In this document: piece after piece, positions 1-8,196 of the stretch
Numbering within the stretch: position 1 is the stretch's first letter
Layout: each line of letters opens with the position of its first letter
Assembly: GCA_002372015.1 (NCBI GenBank)
Contig: DFIA01000046.1
Span: 1-63,748, forward strand
Direction: 5' to 3'
DNA length: 63,748 nucleotides
Source: Bacteroidales bacterium UBA3709
GTDB taxonomy: Bacteria > Bacteroidota > Bacteroidia > Bacteroidales > UBA932
The notes under the pieces: model-generated
Databases searched by the model: none
What the model was told of the DNA's origin: nothing
What the model saw: the letters and a program-made list of their open reading frames with translations, nothing else
Made by a program: the position numbers and the translations under genes

Positions 1-35
1 CCTCTCCATTTAAGTTCTTCTACAAAATTCTTCAT
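1..35 (-). CDS. tyrS: Tyrosyl-tRNA synthetase, N-terminal fragment (probable)
   Basis: Reading leftward from the ATG at 35-33 gives MKNFVEELKWR before the window ends. This matches the N-terminus I know for Bacteroidetes tyrosyl-tRNA synthetases (M-NFVEELRWRGM). The enzyme charges tRNA-Tyr in the cytoplasm. Only 11 codons are visible, so the call rests on this short N-terminal signature and on a promoter-like TACTTTTG box at 85-92 pointing the same way. It would be transcribed divergently from the peptidase gene at 165. Confidence 0.5.
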   Translation of the reverse strand, partial: MKNFVEELKWR

Positions 36-84
36 CTGATGAAATAGTTTCTTATCTGCCTTAACTAAATATCTGTCAATCGTA

Positions 85-92
85 CAAAAGTA
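85..92 (-). promoter_or_regulatory. Putative -7 box for the leftward tyrS-like gene
   Basis: The leftward strand reads TACTTTTG, matching the Bacteroidetes TAnnTTTG element. It lies about 50 bases before the ATG at 35. I see no clear -33 TTTG partner. Confidence 0.4.
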
Positions 93-107
93 GTGAAAAA
101 AAAAGTT

Positions 108-115
108 TAAATTTG
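108..115 (+). promoter_or_regulatory. Putative -7 box for the S28/S37 peptidase gene
   Basis: TAAATTTG followed by C matches TAnnTTTG. It sits about 50 bases before the start at 165, after an A-rich stretch (96-104). No convincing -33 TTTG is present at the usual distance. Confidence 0.45.
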
Positions 116-164
116 CATAACGCATCTTTAGTAATGCTATACGAATACAATAAAACTACTTGAT

Positions 165-1616
165 ATGAATACAAGAATGTTGAAAAAGAGGTTTGCCCTC
201 GTTCTTACCTCAGCAGCGATATGTCTGGTATCTTTTTTATCTTGCGGCACAACTGCTTTTGCTCAGAGCGGTATTCCGGCTGACACAAAACAGCAAACTT
301 TGCAGATGGATTCGCTGGAGGCAGCTCACTTCTTAGTGTGCAACCAACTTGCATCTGCTGGCCAATCCAACCAACCGTATGCTATCTTCTCCGATATAGA
401 AAGGCTACCCGTAGCAAATGTCTATAAATCTCATTTAAAATCGAAGTACAGAATGTTTATGGTTCAGCCGATAGATCATAAACATCCGGAAAAAGGGCTG
501 TTTAAACAGAGGGTGATTGTTGGCTTTGCAGATTTTAACAAACCTACAGTAATTATAACAGAAGGATATACGGCAAAATATGGAGCAAATCCAAGATATA
601 ACGAGGAGATTGCCGCTCTGCTAAAGTGTAACTTTGTTCTGGTAGAGCATCGTTACTTTAATGAAAGCGTGCCTTTTATGCAAAACGACAGCACTATTAC
701 CTGGGAAAAGCTGAACTGGGATTATATGACCGCCGAGCAAGAGGCTGCAGATTTGCACCAGATAAGAACCTCTCTTACCAACATATTCAAAGGCAAATGG
801 ATAGCAACCGGCATCAGCAAAGGAGGACAGAACTGTATGTCTTACACCATGTTTTATCCGCAGGATGTAGATGTTTCTGTTCCTTATGTAGGCCCTGTGG
901 CAAGAGCTCAGGAGGATGGCAGACATGAGCCATTTCTCAGAGACTCTACGGGAACCGCTCAAGACAGGGCTATTATTTACAACTTCCAGATGGAGATTCT
1001 GAAAAGAAGAGCATCTATGGAAACAAAGCTCAAAGAGTTTTCAGACCGCAACAAGCTTACATACAATATCTCAATACCAGAAGTGTTAGACTATTGCGTT
1101 TTGGAATTTCCATTCGCATTCTGGCAGTGGGGAAGAAAAACCTCTACCATTCCGGCTGTTACGGAAAATGATGATGTGCTCTTCAAGTATTTTGTGGATG
1201 CAGTGGGGCCAGACTACTTCCAGAGTTGGGACGACAACGCTCCGTTCTTTGTACAGGCCGCAAAAGAGTTAGGATATTATGGATACGATACCAAACCTTT
1301 CAAGAAGTATTTGAGCATAAAATCGGCAAAAGGTTACCTTCGGAAAATCTTCTTGCCGGGTGGTAGAAAATTCAAATTCGATAAAACTCTCTATAAGAAT
1401 CTCACTAAATTCATTGCAACAACAGACAGCAAGATGATGTTCATCTATGGTGAGTGGGATCCTTGGTCTGCGGTAAGACCTAACAACCCAGGACACGATA
1501 ACATTAAGTTCTTTATAGCTCCAGGTGGAAGCCATAGAGCAAGAATATCAAATCTGCCGCCTCAAATGAGAGACGAGGCTATAAGTACACTAAAAGAGTG
1601 GTTGAATCTGAACTAA
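165..1616 (+). CDS. Secreted S28/S37-family serine peptidase
   Basis: A 483-residue exported serine peptidase with an alpha/beta-hydrolase fold, of the kind annotated in Bacteroidetes as S28 family protease or PS-10/S37 peptidase. Relatives are prolyl-type aminopeptidases or tripeptidyl peptidases. The N-terminus is a signal peptide (hydrophobic 9-30, likely cleavage after AFA at 33); Cys27 could be an imperfect lipobox. Visible catalytic elements are the nucleophile elbow GISKGG with Ser218, the acid in GEWDPW (Asp432), and the base in GGSH (His457). The TITEGY segment near 131 and EHRYF near 161 are also typical of the family. It is followed after 19 bases by the DUF2156 gene and probably shares its transcript. 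Substrate is not deducible from sequence. Confidence 0.82.
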   Translation: MNTRMLKKRFALVLTSAAICLVSFLSCGTTAFAQSGIPADTKQQTLQMDSLEAAHFLVCNQLASAGQSNQPYAIFSDIERLPVANVYKSHLKSKYRMFMVQPIDHKHPEKGLFKQRVIVGFADFNKPTVIITEGYTAKYGANPRYNEEIAALLKCNFVLVEHRYFNESVPFMQNDSTITWEKLNWDYMTAEQEAADLHQIRTSLTNIFKGKWIATGISKGGQNCMSYTMFYPQDVDVSVPYVGPVARAQEDGRHEPFLRDSTGTAQDRAIIYNFQMEILKRRASMETKLKEFSDRNKLTYNISIPEVLDYCVLEFPFAFWQWGRKTSTIPAVTENDDVLFKYFVDAVGPDYFQSWDDNAPFFVQAAKELGYYGYDTKPFKKYLSIKSAKGYLRKIFLPGGRKFKFDKTLYKNLTKFIATTDSKMMFIYGEWDPWSAVRPNNPGHDNIKFFIAPGGSHRARISNLPPQMRDEAISTLKEWLNLN

Positions 1617-1635
1617 AAAGTAAGAGAGTTGCTTA

Positions 1636-2586
1636 ATGGCAGAAATAAATTTTAAAGACATAGAACTATCCGATTCTAAGTGGATTAGAGAATTGTTTGC
1701 AGTTCAAGACTTTAACTCAGAAGACTATAATTTTACATATCAGTTTTTGTGGAGAAAAACTTTTAAGAGCCGGATAGCACGGGTAGATAACCTCGTACTC
1801 ATACAATATAATCTGGATAACAGAAGAAGTTATTTGATGCCCGTAGGAAAAGCTGATGATAAATATCTTGCAGATGTAATAAATTCTCTGCTAACGCAAG
1901 AAAAACAGCTTACTTTCTATGGGGTGCTCCCCCCGCAAATGGCTTTTTTGGAGAAGTATTTTCCCGGCCGCTTTTCGGCAGAGCAACTTAGAATGGGAGC
2001 AGATTACATCTACGATGCCGAAGCTCTCAAAACACTAAAAGGCAAGAAGTATCAGGCCAAGCGCAATTTTGCCAACGGCTTCCGCAGAATGTTTGATTGG
2101 CGGTTTGAACCCATAACACAGAGCAATATTGCACAGTGTATAGTTATGAACGACGAGTGGTGTAAGAGAAATGGTTGTGATAAAGATTTTTGGAAAGCTA
2201 ATGAGTTTTGTGCCGTGAGAACTGCTCTTAACAATTTTTGTGAATTGGGGTTAGATGGCGGGCTTTTAAGGGTATTCTCGCCAGAAAATCCTACAGAGGG
2301 CAAAATTGTGGCATTCTCTATAGGAGAGCGAGCTAACTCCGATACAGTATTGATACACATAGAAAAAGCCTTTACAGAATATCGTGGTGCGTATCAGGCT
2401 ATGAGTCAGGAATTTCTTGCCTACATGGATAAAACTTTGAGAGAGCGGGAAGGTATTGCTGAAGAAAAACCGGCTTTCTCCTTTGTAAACCGAGAAGACG
2501 ACTCCGGCGACGAAAACCTTAGAAAGGCAAAGTTGGAGTATCACCCAATAGAAATTAAAGAAAAGTATCTGGTTGTGCTAAAATAA
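1636..2586 (+). CDS. DUF2156 (phosphatidylglycerol lysyltransferase C-terminal-like) protein
   Basis: A 316-residue protein without signal peptide or membrane segment. It resembles the DUF2156 family, which has a double GNAT-like fold related to the catalytic domain of phosphatidylglycerol lysyltransferases (MprF). Recognisable parts are the N-terminal stretch with NFTYQFLWR (about 32-40), the YQAKRNFANGFRR segment (about 138-151), and the C-terminal VNREDDSGDENLRKAKLEYHP block (about 284-304) typical of this group. Unlike MprF it lacks the integral-membrane flippase domain, so aminoacyl transfer to lipid is not established; another acyl or aminoacyl acceptor is possible. The last 9 bases overlap, tail to tail, the end of the acyltransferase gene on the other strand. 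Confidence 0.75.
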   Translation: MAEINFKDIELSDSKWIRELFAVQDFNSEDYNFTYQFLWRKTFKSRIARVDNLVLIQYNLDNRRSYLMPVGKADDKYLADVINSLLTQEKQLTFYGVLPPQMAFLEKYFPGRFSAEQLRMGADYIYDAEALKTLKGKKYQAKRNFANGFRRMFDWRFEPITQSNIAQCIVMNDEWCKRNGCDKDFWKANEFCAVRTALNNFCELGLDGGLLRVFSPENPTEGKIVAFSIGERANSDTVLIHIEKAFTEYRGAYQAMSQEFLAYMDKTLREREGIAEEKPAFSFVNREDDSGDENLRKAKLEYHPIEIKEKYLVVLK

Positions 2587-3561
2587 TATGCGCAAAAAAC
2601 GCTTCCAAATAAAACACACCGGAATACAGGCAATAAGAGTAATGCACATAAGAGAAATTATTCCTAATGGGTGGAGTTTCAGAATAACATAGTCTGTGTT
2701 TGTAATATATTGATATGCCCCACAAACAACTCTTATAATTGGAGCATGAACTGCAAGTATGGGTATAGTATTCTTGCCTATAGCCTCCAAAACCCTGTTC
2801 TTTCCTATAAGGTAAGCCAGACACAATAATGCTGCTATGCCAAAAAAAGGAACCGTAAGCAAATAAAGATAACTATCTACCGTAAGTCTCATTAGGTTGA
2901 AATGCCCCTTGGTGCAAAGCCACATAGACAAAAATCCGGAAAGTAGCATTACGATAAAAACATTGAGGGGGGCGATAGGTTTTTTAAGACAGTTCCCTGC
3001 AATACGGCCGACTATAAAAAAAGGAATGGCTAAAAGTGCGCTCACTCCGCCAGAGGGCAAATCATACGGAGAGGGAGCAAGAAAGGCTCCGGCTATAAAT
3101 AAAACTATCAGGCATGCCGCTCTCTGCCACTTGCTTTTAAAAATTCTGCATACCAGAAAGTAAAGTATTTCCAGAGAAAACAGTGCCGGCAGAAACCACA
3201 AAGGGCCACCGGGATAAATCCATTTTTCTGCACCACTGCCCCAGAAGATACCGGCTACTGCATATAATGGCGGTATATCCAATTCTCTGTATTTCCTTTC
3301 TATCAGAAGCCAGTAGAGCAAAAGCAATATGTACCACACTAAAAATGGCATATAAAGCCTCTTAAAGCGGTTTTTGAAAAAGCTCCCGAAAGACTGAAAC
3401 TTATCCGCACTAAACAGCATGCCAGAGATAAAGAAAAACAGAGGTACATGAAAAGACGACAACCAATACCATACATATTCATGCCCCTGGCAATGGAACA
3501 GAACTATAGAAAGCATGGCGAGTCCACGAAGAACATCTATATATCTTATTCTCTGAGTCAT
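2578..3561 (-). CDS. Membrane acyltransferase (acyltransferase 3 family)
   Basis: A 327-residue polytopic protein of the acyltransferase 3 (PF01757) family, which moves acetyl or other acyl groups onto surface glycans. The N-terminus MTQRIRYIDVLRGLAML, followed by FHCQGHEY and a FFISGML segment, carries the family landmarks (RxxxIDxLRG, conserved His). About ten hydrophobic segments follow. I chose the ATG at 3561 because the family's conserved N-terminus begins there; an upstream in-frame ATG at 3600 would add 13 unrelated residues and overlap the promoter and terminator. It has its own TATCTTTG promoter box at 3583-3590. The glycan target is unknown; the polysaccharide locus further right is one candidate. 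Confidence 0.83.
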   Translation of the reverse strand: MTQRIRYIDVLRGLAMLSIVLFHCQGHEYVWYWLSSFHVPLFFFISGMLFSADKFQSFGSFFKNRFKRLYMPFLVWYILLLLYWLLIERKYRELDIPPLYAVAGIFWGSGAEKWIYPGGPLWFLPALFSLEILYFLVCRIFKSKWQRAACLIVLFIAGAFLAPSPYDLPSGGVSALLAIPFFIVGRIAGNCLKKPIAPLNVFIVMLLSGFLSMWLCTKGHFNLMRLTVDSYLYLLTVPFFGIAALLCLAYLIGKNRVLEAIGKNTIPILAVHAPIIRVVCGAYQYITNTDYVILKLHPLGIISLMCITLIACIPVCFIWKRFLRILF

Positions 3562-3582
3562 TATTTGATGCTGTTCTTTATG

Positions 3583-3590
3583 CAAAGATA
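3583..3590 (-). promoter_or_regulatory. Putative -7 box for the acyltransferase gene
   Basis: The leftward strand reads TATCTTTG followed by C, a full match to TAnnTTTG. It is 21 bases before the ATG at 3561 and overlaps the T-tract of the terminator of the operon upstream, so one short stretch both ends one transcript and starts the next. Confidence 0.55.
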
Positions 3591-3632
3591 AAAACAGCAC
3601 CGAATTTCCTGTGCAGAAAAACGGTGCTGTTT
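3586..3632 (-). terminator. Rho-independent terminator of the TonB/C25 operon
   Basis: AAACAGCACCG at 3592-3602 pairs perfectly with CGGTGCTGTTT at 3622-3632 (11 bp, 19-base loop). On the leftward strand the stem runs into a T-tract (TTTTTAT). It lies 20 bases after the stop of the distal C25 peptidase gene. Confidence 0.8.
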
Positions 3633-3651
3633 AAGATATTTACTACAATGC

Positions 3652-5925
3652 TTACTTCAATCTAAGGATTGTCTGGTTTATTTCTCCTGTGAGTTCCGGT
3701 TCTATATCAGGATTTTCAGCAAGTATCTTCTGACAACCATCTATTATCTCCTGTTTGCGATAAGAATAAACATACCAGCCAAGAGCCTCTGCCATATTTA
3801 ATCTAATGGTTAACGAGTTCTCTTTATCGGCCAGAAGCTGGAGGAACTGCGGTATGGCCTCGTGGAGATTATAGTTTCTGGTCATACGTATGTCTGAAAT
3901 ACGCTCTTTCTCATCTCCGCTTTTATCCATAATAGAAGCTACTGTTTGGGTATATCTCTTTGCATTGCGGTCTATGTCTTTTATAACATCCTCTATAACT
4001 TCCTGGTTATTGAGATATGTCATAGTAGGCTCCACTTTTTTTACCGCATCTCTTAGAGCCTGATGGCTCATATTCAAGAAATTTGTGGAAATGTTATAAT
4101 GCACTCTCTTCTGCTCTGGATAGTTAATGAATTCATTCATCATGGCCTCCGCCACACGAGGGTCGCCACATCTGCCACAAAGATCGCCTGCACGCCTTCT
4201 TACAACCTCATATCTATCTCTAAGGCCGAGTTTAAGAGCCTCTATAAAAGTATCTGTATCCTTTTTTGAGAGCAGGGTCAGACACTCCATTCTTACCGTG
4301 CCAAATTTGCTTTCCTTCATCTTCTGGAGTATTTCTGTTGCAGAAATCTGTCCCAAGTCGTTAAGCATACGCATAGCAACATTCTGTATTACCGGATAAG
4401 GGCTCTCTAACTCACTTCTCCAATAAGCGGCATTTGTACGTTTGGCGGCTATTACGCCTTTGAAATCAATATCTGCACCAGACTTAAAATGGAAGGTAGG
4501 ATCGCCTATCAAATGGCCTTCGAGCGTTGGAACCAAGCGGTTATACTCGCCTATTCTGGCTCCTAATGAAATAATTCCTATACATTCGTATGTCCATTTG
4601 TCTTGCAGTACATTAACCGTATTACCCTGACAAACAACAGTTCTTCCATTGCCAAAAATATAATATCCGCTGATATTGCCTTGGCGATGGAAGCTTCCGT
4701 TGTAGCAAGCGTTAAACATAACAAAGTACGGCTGAGGGTTAAAACCTTTAAGATCTGCAAGGTCTATTATAATTTCTCGGCGTTCCTTTTTAGTTTGTTC
4801 ACTTGCCGCCTGTTTTTCTTCAGGAGTAAGATTCTGCTGCTTCCACCAGTCTTCAAAGAACTTAGGCGTTACTCGGTAATCTGTACAGAGGGTATCTATG
4901 AGTCTCTTGGCATAAGCATCTACTTCCTCCTTGCTCAATCCCTCTTTTTTGCGTCTGTTTACCTCCTGAGTAAGAATATTGTATGGCCCAGGAGTCCATC
5001 CATAGTTGCTTCTGTATTTCTTAGCATAGTCTGCAGGGTCTTCCTGAGCAGGAAACTCAGATATATGCTGCTTGTCTATGCTGCCATGCTCGTTAAAAAA
5101 CATGGCATCTACTTCCGGCCTTTGCAGCTCGTCAAACAAGCGGTACTTCATATAGTCTTCATGCCGGAAATTCAGTTGCTTTAAATTTCTGGAAGAGTTC
5201 TTAACAAACTGGAAGTTTTCTTCAAGAGTTATGCTCTCATCCATCCAAGTTATCAAACAATCTGAGTTATAGCCGTGTCCGGCAAATGTTACTATATTGT
5301 CTAAAGTTTCTCCTGCCTTCTTTGCTGCAACTGCCTTCTCCAAGAACAAACCTATTGCCTCATACTTATCGCCACCAAGCTCTGACGGATATTTAATTCT
5401 GGCAGAATAATATGTAGGGTTCAGAGTTTGGGCACAGTCGGTTTTCAGGTTATAATAGAAGAAATCTGTATCTACGCTATCTCTGCCTATATACTCAAAT
5501 TCAAGGTTTAAATCATCGTAAAAACGATCGCTCCCCACGCTGGATTCGTTACGGTCAAACTTGTCCTCATCCATTTTGAATGCAGTGGTCATGTGCTGTG
5601 CATTTCTGACCATAGCAACAGGAATATCTCCAATCAATACAATACCTTCCAAATTTTTGGCCTTCTTGTATAGTTTCTTGAGTTCTGCCCTGAGCATATC
5701 AGGAGTAGCCCAATCGCCTCTTAGAATATAGGCAGAAAGTCCATCGTCTTGCACCGCGTTGCGATAAGCTATTACCTGAGCCTTTACCGCATTATAGGTG
5801 CCGTTGTCTATAACAATGGCAAAAGCGTTGCCCTTTTTGGATGTGGGTTTTTCTAATTTTATATTTTGCCCCATCAAGGTAACGGTAAGGCAAATTGCTG
5901 TAATTGCTAAAAATATCTTTTTCAT
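3652..5925 (-). CDS. Gingipain-like C25 cysteine peptidase with HEAT-like C-terminus (distal copy)
   Basis: A 757-residue exported protein of the caspase-gingipain clan. It has a signal peptide (1-19, cleavage before Gln20). The C25-type core includes VLIGDIPVAM (96-105), SDRFYDD (132-138), the VTFAGHG motif with His217, FNACYNG with Cys407, and IGDPTFHF (473-480). By comparison with RgpB (TGHG, then a Cys, then GDPS), His217 and Cys407 are the likely dyad. About 190 residues separate them, far more than in RgpB, and this insert carries a second NEHG motif (His280). Residues about 500-757 look like alpha-helical HEAT repeats. No type IX C-terminal sorting domain is visible. It follows its paralogue after 12 bases and ends at the 3592-3632 terminator. 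Substrate unknown. Confidence 0.78.
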   Translation of the reverse strand: MKKIFLAITAICLTVTLMGQNIKLEKPTSKKGNAFAIVIDNGTYNAVKAQVIAYRNAVQDDGLSAYILRGDWATPDMLRAELKKLYKKAKNLEGIVLIGDIPVAMVRNAQHMTTAFKMDEDKFDRNESSVGSDRFYDDLNLEFEYIGRDSVDTDFFYYNLKTDCAQTLNPTYYSARIKYPSELGGDKYEAIGLFLEKAVAAKKAGETLDNIVTFAGHGYNSDCLITWMDESITLEENFQFVKNSSRNLKQLNFRHEDYMKYRLFDELQRPEVDAMFFNEHGSIDKQHISEFPAQEDPADYAKKYRSNYGWTPGPYNILTQEVNRRKKEGLSKEEVDAYAKRLIDTLCTDYRVTPKFFEDWWKQQNLTPEEKQAASEQTKKERREIIIDLADLKGFNPQPYFVMFNACYNGSFHRQGNISGYYIFGNGRTVVCQGNTVNVLQDKWTYECIGIISLGARIGEYNRLVPTLEGHLIGDPTFHFKSGADIDFKGVIAAKRTNAAYWRSELESPYPVIQNVAMRMLNDLGQISATEILQKMKESKFGTVRMECLTLLSKKDTDTFIEALKLGLRDRYEVVRRRAGDLCGRCGDPRVAEAMMNEFINYPEQKRVHYNISTNFLNMSHQALRDAVKKVEPTMTYLNNQEVIEDVIKDIDRNAKRYTQTVASIMDKSGDEKERISDIRMTRNYNLHEAIPQFLQLLADKENSLTIRLNMAEALGWYVYSYRKQEIIDGCQKILAENPDIEPELTGEINQTILRLK

Positions 5926-5937
5926 ATTTGCCTCCTT

Positions 5938-8100
5938 TTATTTCTTTGAACTTAAACGGGTTATTGCGCTTACAAGAGCCGGTTTCATTTCTTCCGGAGT
6001 GGTGTTGTCGCCCAGAAGCTTTTTGCAAGAATTTATTATTTCCTGCTTGCGGTAAGAAAGGTTCCACCAAGCCAGAGCCTCTGCCATCATAGTTCTTATA
6101 AGAGTGTTGTCTGTAGTATCTTCCATTACCTGCAGAGCCTTTGTAAGATTCTGATGATATGGACGGTTTCGCATAAAATTAATATACGAAACACGATATG
6201 CAGATTTCTTATCCTTGCCTACAATAGTATTTATAGATTCTGCAGAAGGATTGGCCTCTACAAGTTTGATAAGTTCTGCACGGTCTTTGTCTGAGTTGTA
6301 GAAATGCTTGTCTTTGAAATAGTCGTTGATAGCCTTTACTGCCACATCTTTATCAAAGCATAAGAGCGCACTGCTCGCATCAAATACAATTCTTGCAGCA
6401 TGGCGGTCGTTCTGATAGGCTGCTATGAGATAAGGCAGGAATTCCTCCGCTCCAACCTGACCCATACGAGTAACAGCTATTCTTCTAATAAACTCAAAAC
6501 TATCTGTAGTAGAAAGTTTTAGGGCCTCCCAATAATTTCTGTCGCCAATCTTTTCCAAAAGACGCAGTGAATTATATCTTACAATTGCATAAGGAGAGGT
6601 CTTTAATTTGTTAAGCAGAATGTCTGATATTCCAGGATAGTTGCCCTCGAACAGCTTGATTTCTGCCATATTCTGAACCTCAGGGTTAGCATCGTCTAAA
6701 CGGCCAAACCAATAGTTGTTATCTTTGATTGTAAGCACTTTGTTGAGGTCTTCTGCCCCCGGATAAGGAGTAAAGTGGAAAGTAGGGTCGCCTATGATAT
6801 GACTCTCCAGTATGTTTATGTGCTGAGCCCAGAGTCCTACTCTTACTCCGTCTTTTAAAAGACCGAGAAGATCAAAAGCACTCTTGTCTTGCAGAACATT
6901 TACACTGTTTGCAAAGGTTACCACACAGTTTCCTTTGGCCATTATAAACTTACCTGCAATAAAATCCGGATTACGATAATCTCCGTTATAACATGCGTCA
7001 AAGATTACCATTCTCGGATTAGGAGCTATGTCGTTAATTTCTTCAAGAATAATACCGGTAGCTAAGTCGAGTAAAGAATCTGCCTCTACTTGCTTTGGAT
7101 CGTTATAATCTGAATACCATGTCTGATCTAAGCCCCATTCTTCAGCCCTCTTCTGAGCACGCTCCAAATTGCGCCGTGCAAGAGAACGGAGATAATTACC
7201 CAGATACTCAGAAGGTTGCCTTTCTTCTGGATATGCGGCAAGATACATTCTATGAAAATCTCCATGCTCATGGAAAACCATAAAATCTACATCTGCACGG
7301 CGAAGCTCCTTGATAACATAAGGCTTAACATAATCGAACATACTGTATCTGAGGTAACGAGCTTCTCCTTCTTTCTTGAAAATATCAGGGAACTGTTCGT
7401 TTACTATTTGCTGCTCAGAGCGCCATGCGGTTATTGAGTTGGAATATGAGCCATGGCCTGTATAAGAAACAAACTGATCAAATTTGTTATCTGCCTTATG
7501 CTCTCTTACAGCCTTCTCCAAATATGCAGCTATTTGCTTACAGCCACAGCCATTGCTGCCTTGAGCCTGGATTCTGCCTACATAAATATCGCATTCTATA
7601 TAAGGAGTAGAATCTGGAGCTAATTCATAAAAATGCTTTAGACCCTTGGTTGAATCTGCTATCTTATTGAATTTAAGATCAAAATCGTCGTAGAATCTGT
7701 CGGAAGGAACAGCCACCACTTCAAGCGGATACGCTCTTTCGTCCATCTTATAGGCACTTGTCATGAACTGAGCCTTCATTACCATTGCAATTGGAATGTT
7801 GCCAATGAAAACAGCACCTTCCAAGTTGTTTTCTTTATAGAGTTTTTTAAGAATATCTTTTACCTGTTCCGGAGATTCCCACTTAGCAGAAACCACAAAA
7901 GTAGGGAGCCCTTCGCTCTCTATTGTTTTCTTATACTCAGCCACTTGCGTAGCACACTTTGTTAAGGTATGGCTGTCTATTACCACAGCAAAAGATGTTT
8001 TACCAGAAACCGAAGGTTGCTCTATTTGCTGAGCAAAAAGGTTTATATGGCAAAGCATCAAAACCAGCGGTAATGCAATACGCATCAATTTCTTTATCAT
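5938..8100 (-). CDS. Gingipain-like C25 cysteine peptidase with HEAT-like C-terminus (proximal copy)
   Basis: A 720-residue paralogue of the next gene, with the same domain order. The signal peptide ends at LFA (23). C25 landmarks are IGNIPIAM (99-106), SDRFYDD (133-139), VSYTGHG with His216 followed by a TAW (very like the RgpB catalytic-His region), HEHG (His279), FDACYNG with Cys370, and IGDPTFHF (436-443). His216 and Cys370 are the probable dyad, separated by 154 residues. The C-terminal 250 residues are helical and HEAT-like, with the shared ending NLSYRKQEIINSC that also occurs in the sister protein. The two proteins look like an old tandem duplication: motifs are kept but the remainder has diverged. 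A strong hairpin lies directly upstream. Confidence 0.78.
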   Translation of the reverse strand: MIKKLMRIALPLVLMLCHINLFAQQIEQPSVSGKTSFAVVIDSHTLTKCATQVAEYKKTIESEGLPTFVVSAKWESPEQVKDILKKLYKENNLEGAVFIGNIPIAMVMKAQFMTSAYKMDERAYPLEVVAVPSDRFYDDFDLKFNKIADSTKGLKHFYELAPDSTPYIECDIYVGRIQAQGSNGCGCKQIAAYLEKAVREHKADNKFDQFVSYTGHGSYSNSITAWRSEQQIVNEQFPDIFKKEGEARYLRYSMFDYVKPYVIKELRRADVDFMVFHEHGDFHRMYLAAYPEERQPSEYLGNYLRSLARRNLERAQKRAEEWGLDQTWYSDYNDPKQVEADSLLDLATGIILEEINDIAPNPRMVIFDACYNGDYRNPDFIAGKFIMAKGNCVVTFANSVNVLQDKSAFDLLGLLKDGVRVGLWAQHINILESHIIGDPTFHFTPYPGAEDLNKVLTIKDNNYWFGRLDDANPEVQNMAEIKLFEGNYPGISDILLNKLKTSPYAIVRYNSLRLLEKIGDRNYWEALKLSTTDSFEFIRRIAVTRMGQVGAEEFLPYLIAAYQNDRHAARIVFDASSALLCFDKDVAVKAINDYFKDKHFYNSDKDRAELIKLVEANPSAESINTIVGKDKKSAYRVSYINFMRNRPYHQNLTKALQVMEDTTDNTLIRTMMAEALAWWNLSYRKQEIINSCKKLLGDNTTPEEMKPALVSAITRLSSKK

Positions 8101-8129
8101 TTTATTTGCTTTTTTGGATATGGTTAAAA

Positions 8130-8182
8130 ATACAGGGCAACTAAAAGAAAACCGCTTTGTTTGCCTTTAGTTAACCCTGTAT
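8130..8182 (-). terminator. Intercistronic hairpin: terminator or attenuator before the C25 pair
   Basis: ATACAGGG at 8130-8137 pairs with CCCTGTAT at 8175-8182, and AACTAAA at 8139-8145 with TTTAGTT at 8166-8172; one C-A mismatch separates the two helices. On the leftward strand the stem is followed by TTTTTAACC. It lies between the DUF6850 gene and the first C25 gene. I see no TAnnTTTG box between the hairpin and that gene, so it may let through only part of the transcription. Confidence 0.6.
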
Positions 8183-8196
8183 CAATTACTAATAAC

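Noticed and set aside
4603..5184. A 193-codon rightward open frame inside the distal C25 peptidase gene
   Set aside because: It is antisense to a gene with clear C25 motifs, has no recognisable domain, and its composition fits the shadow of the opposite strand.
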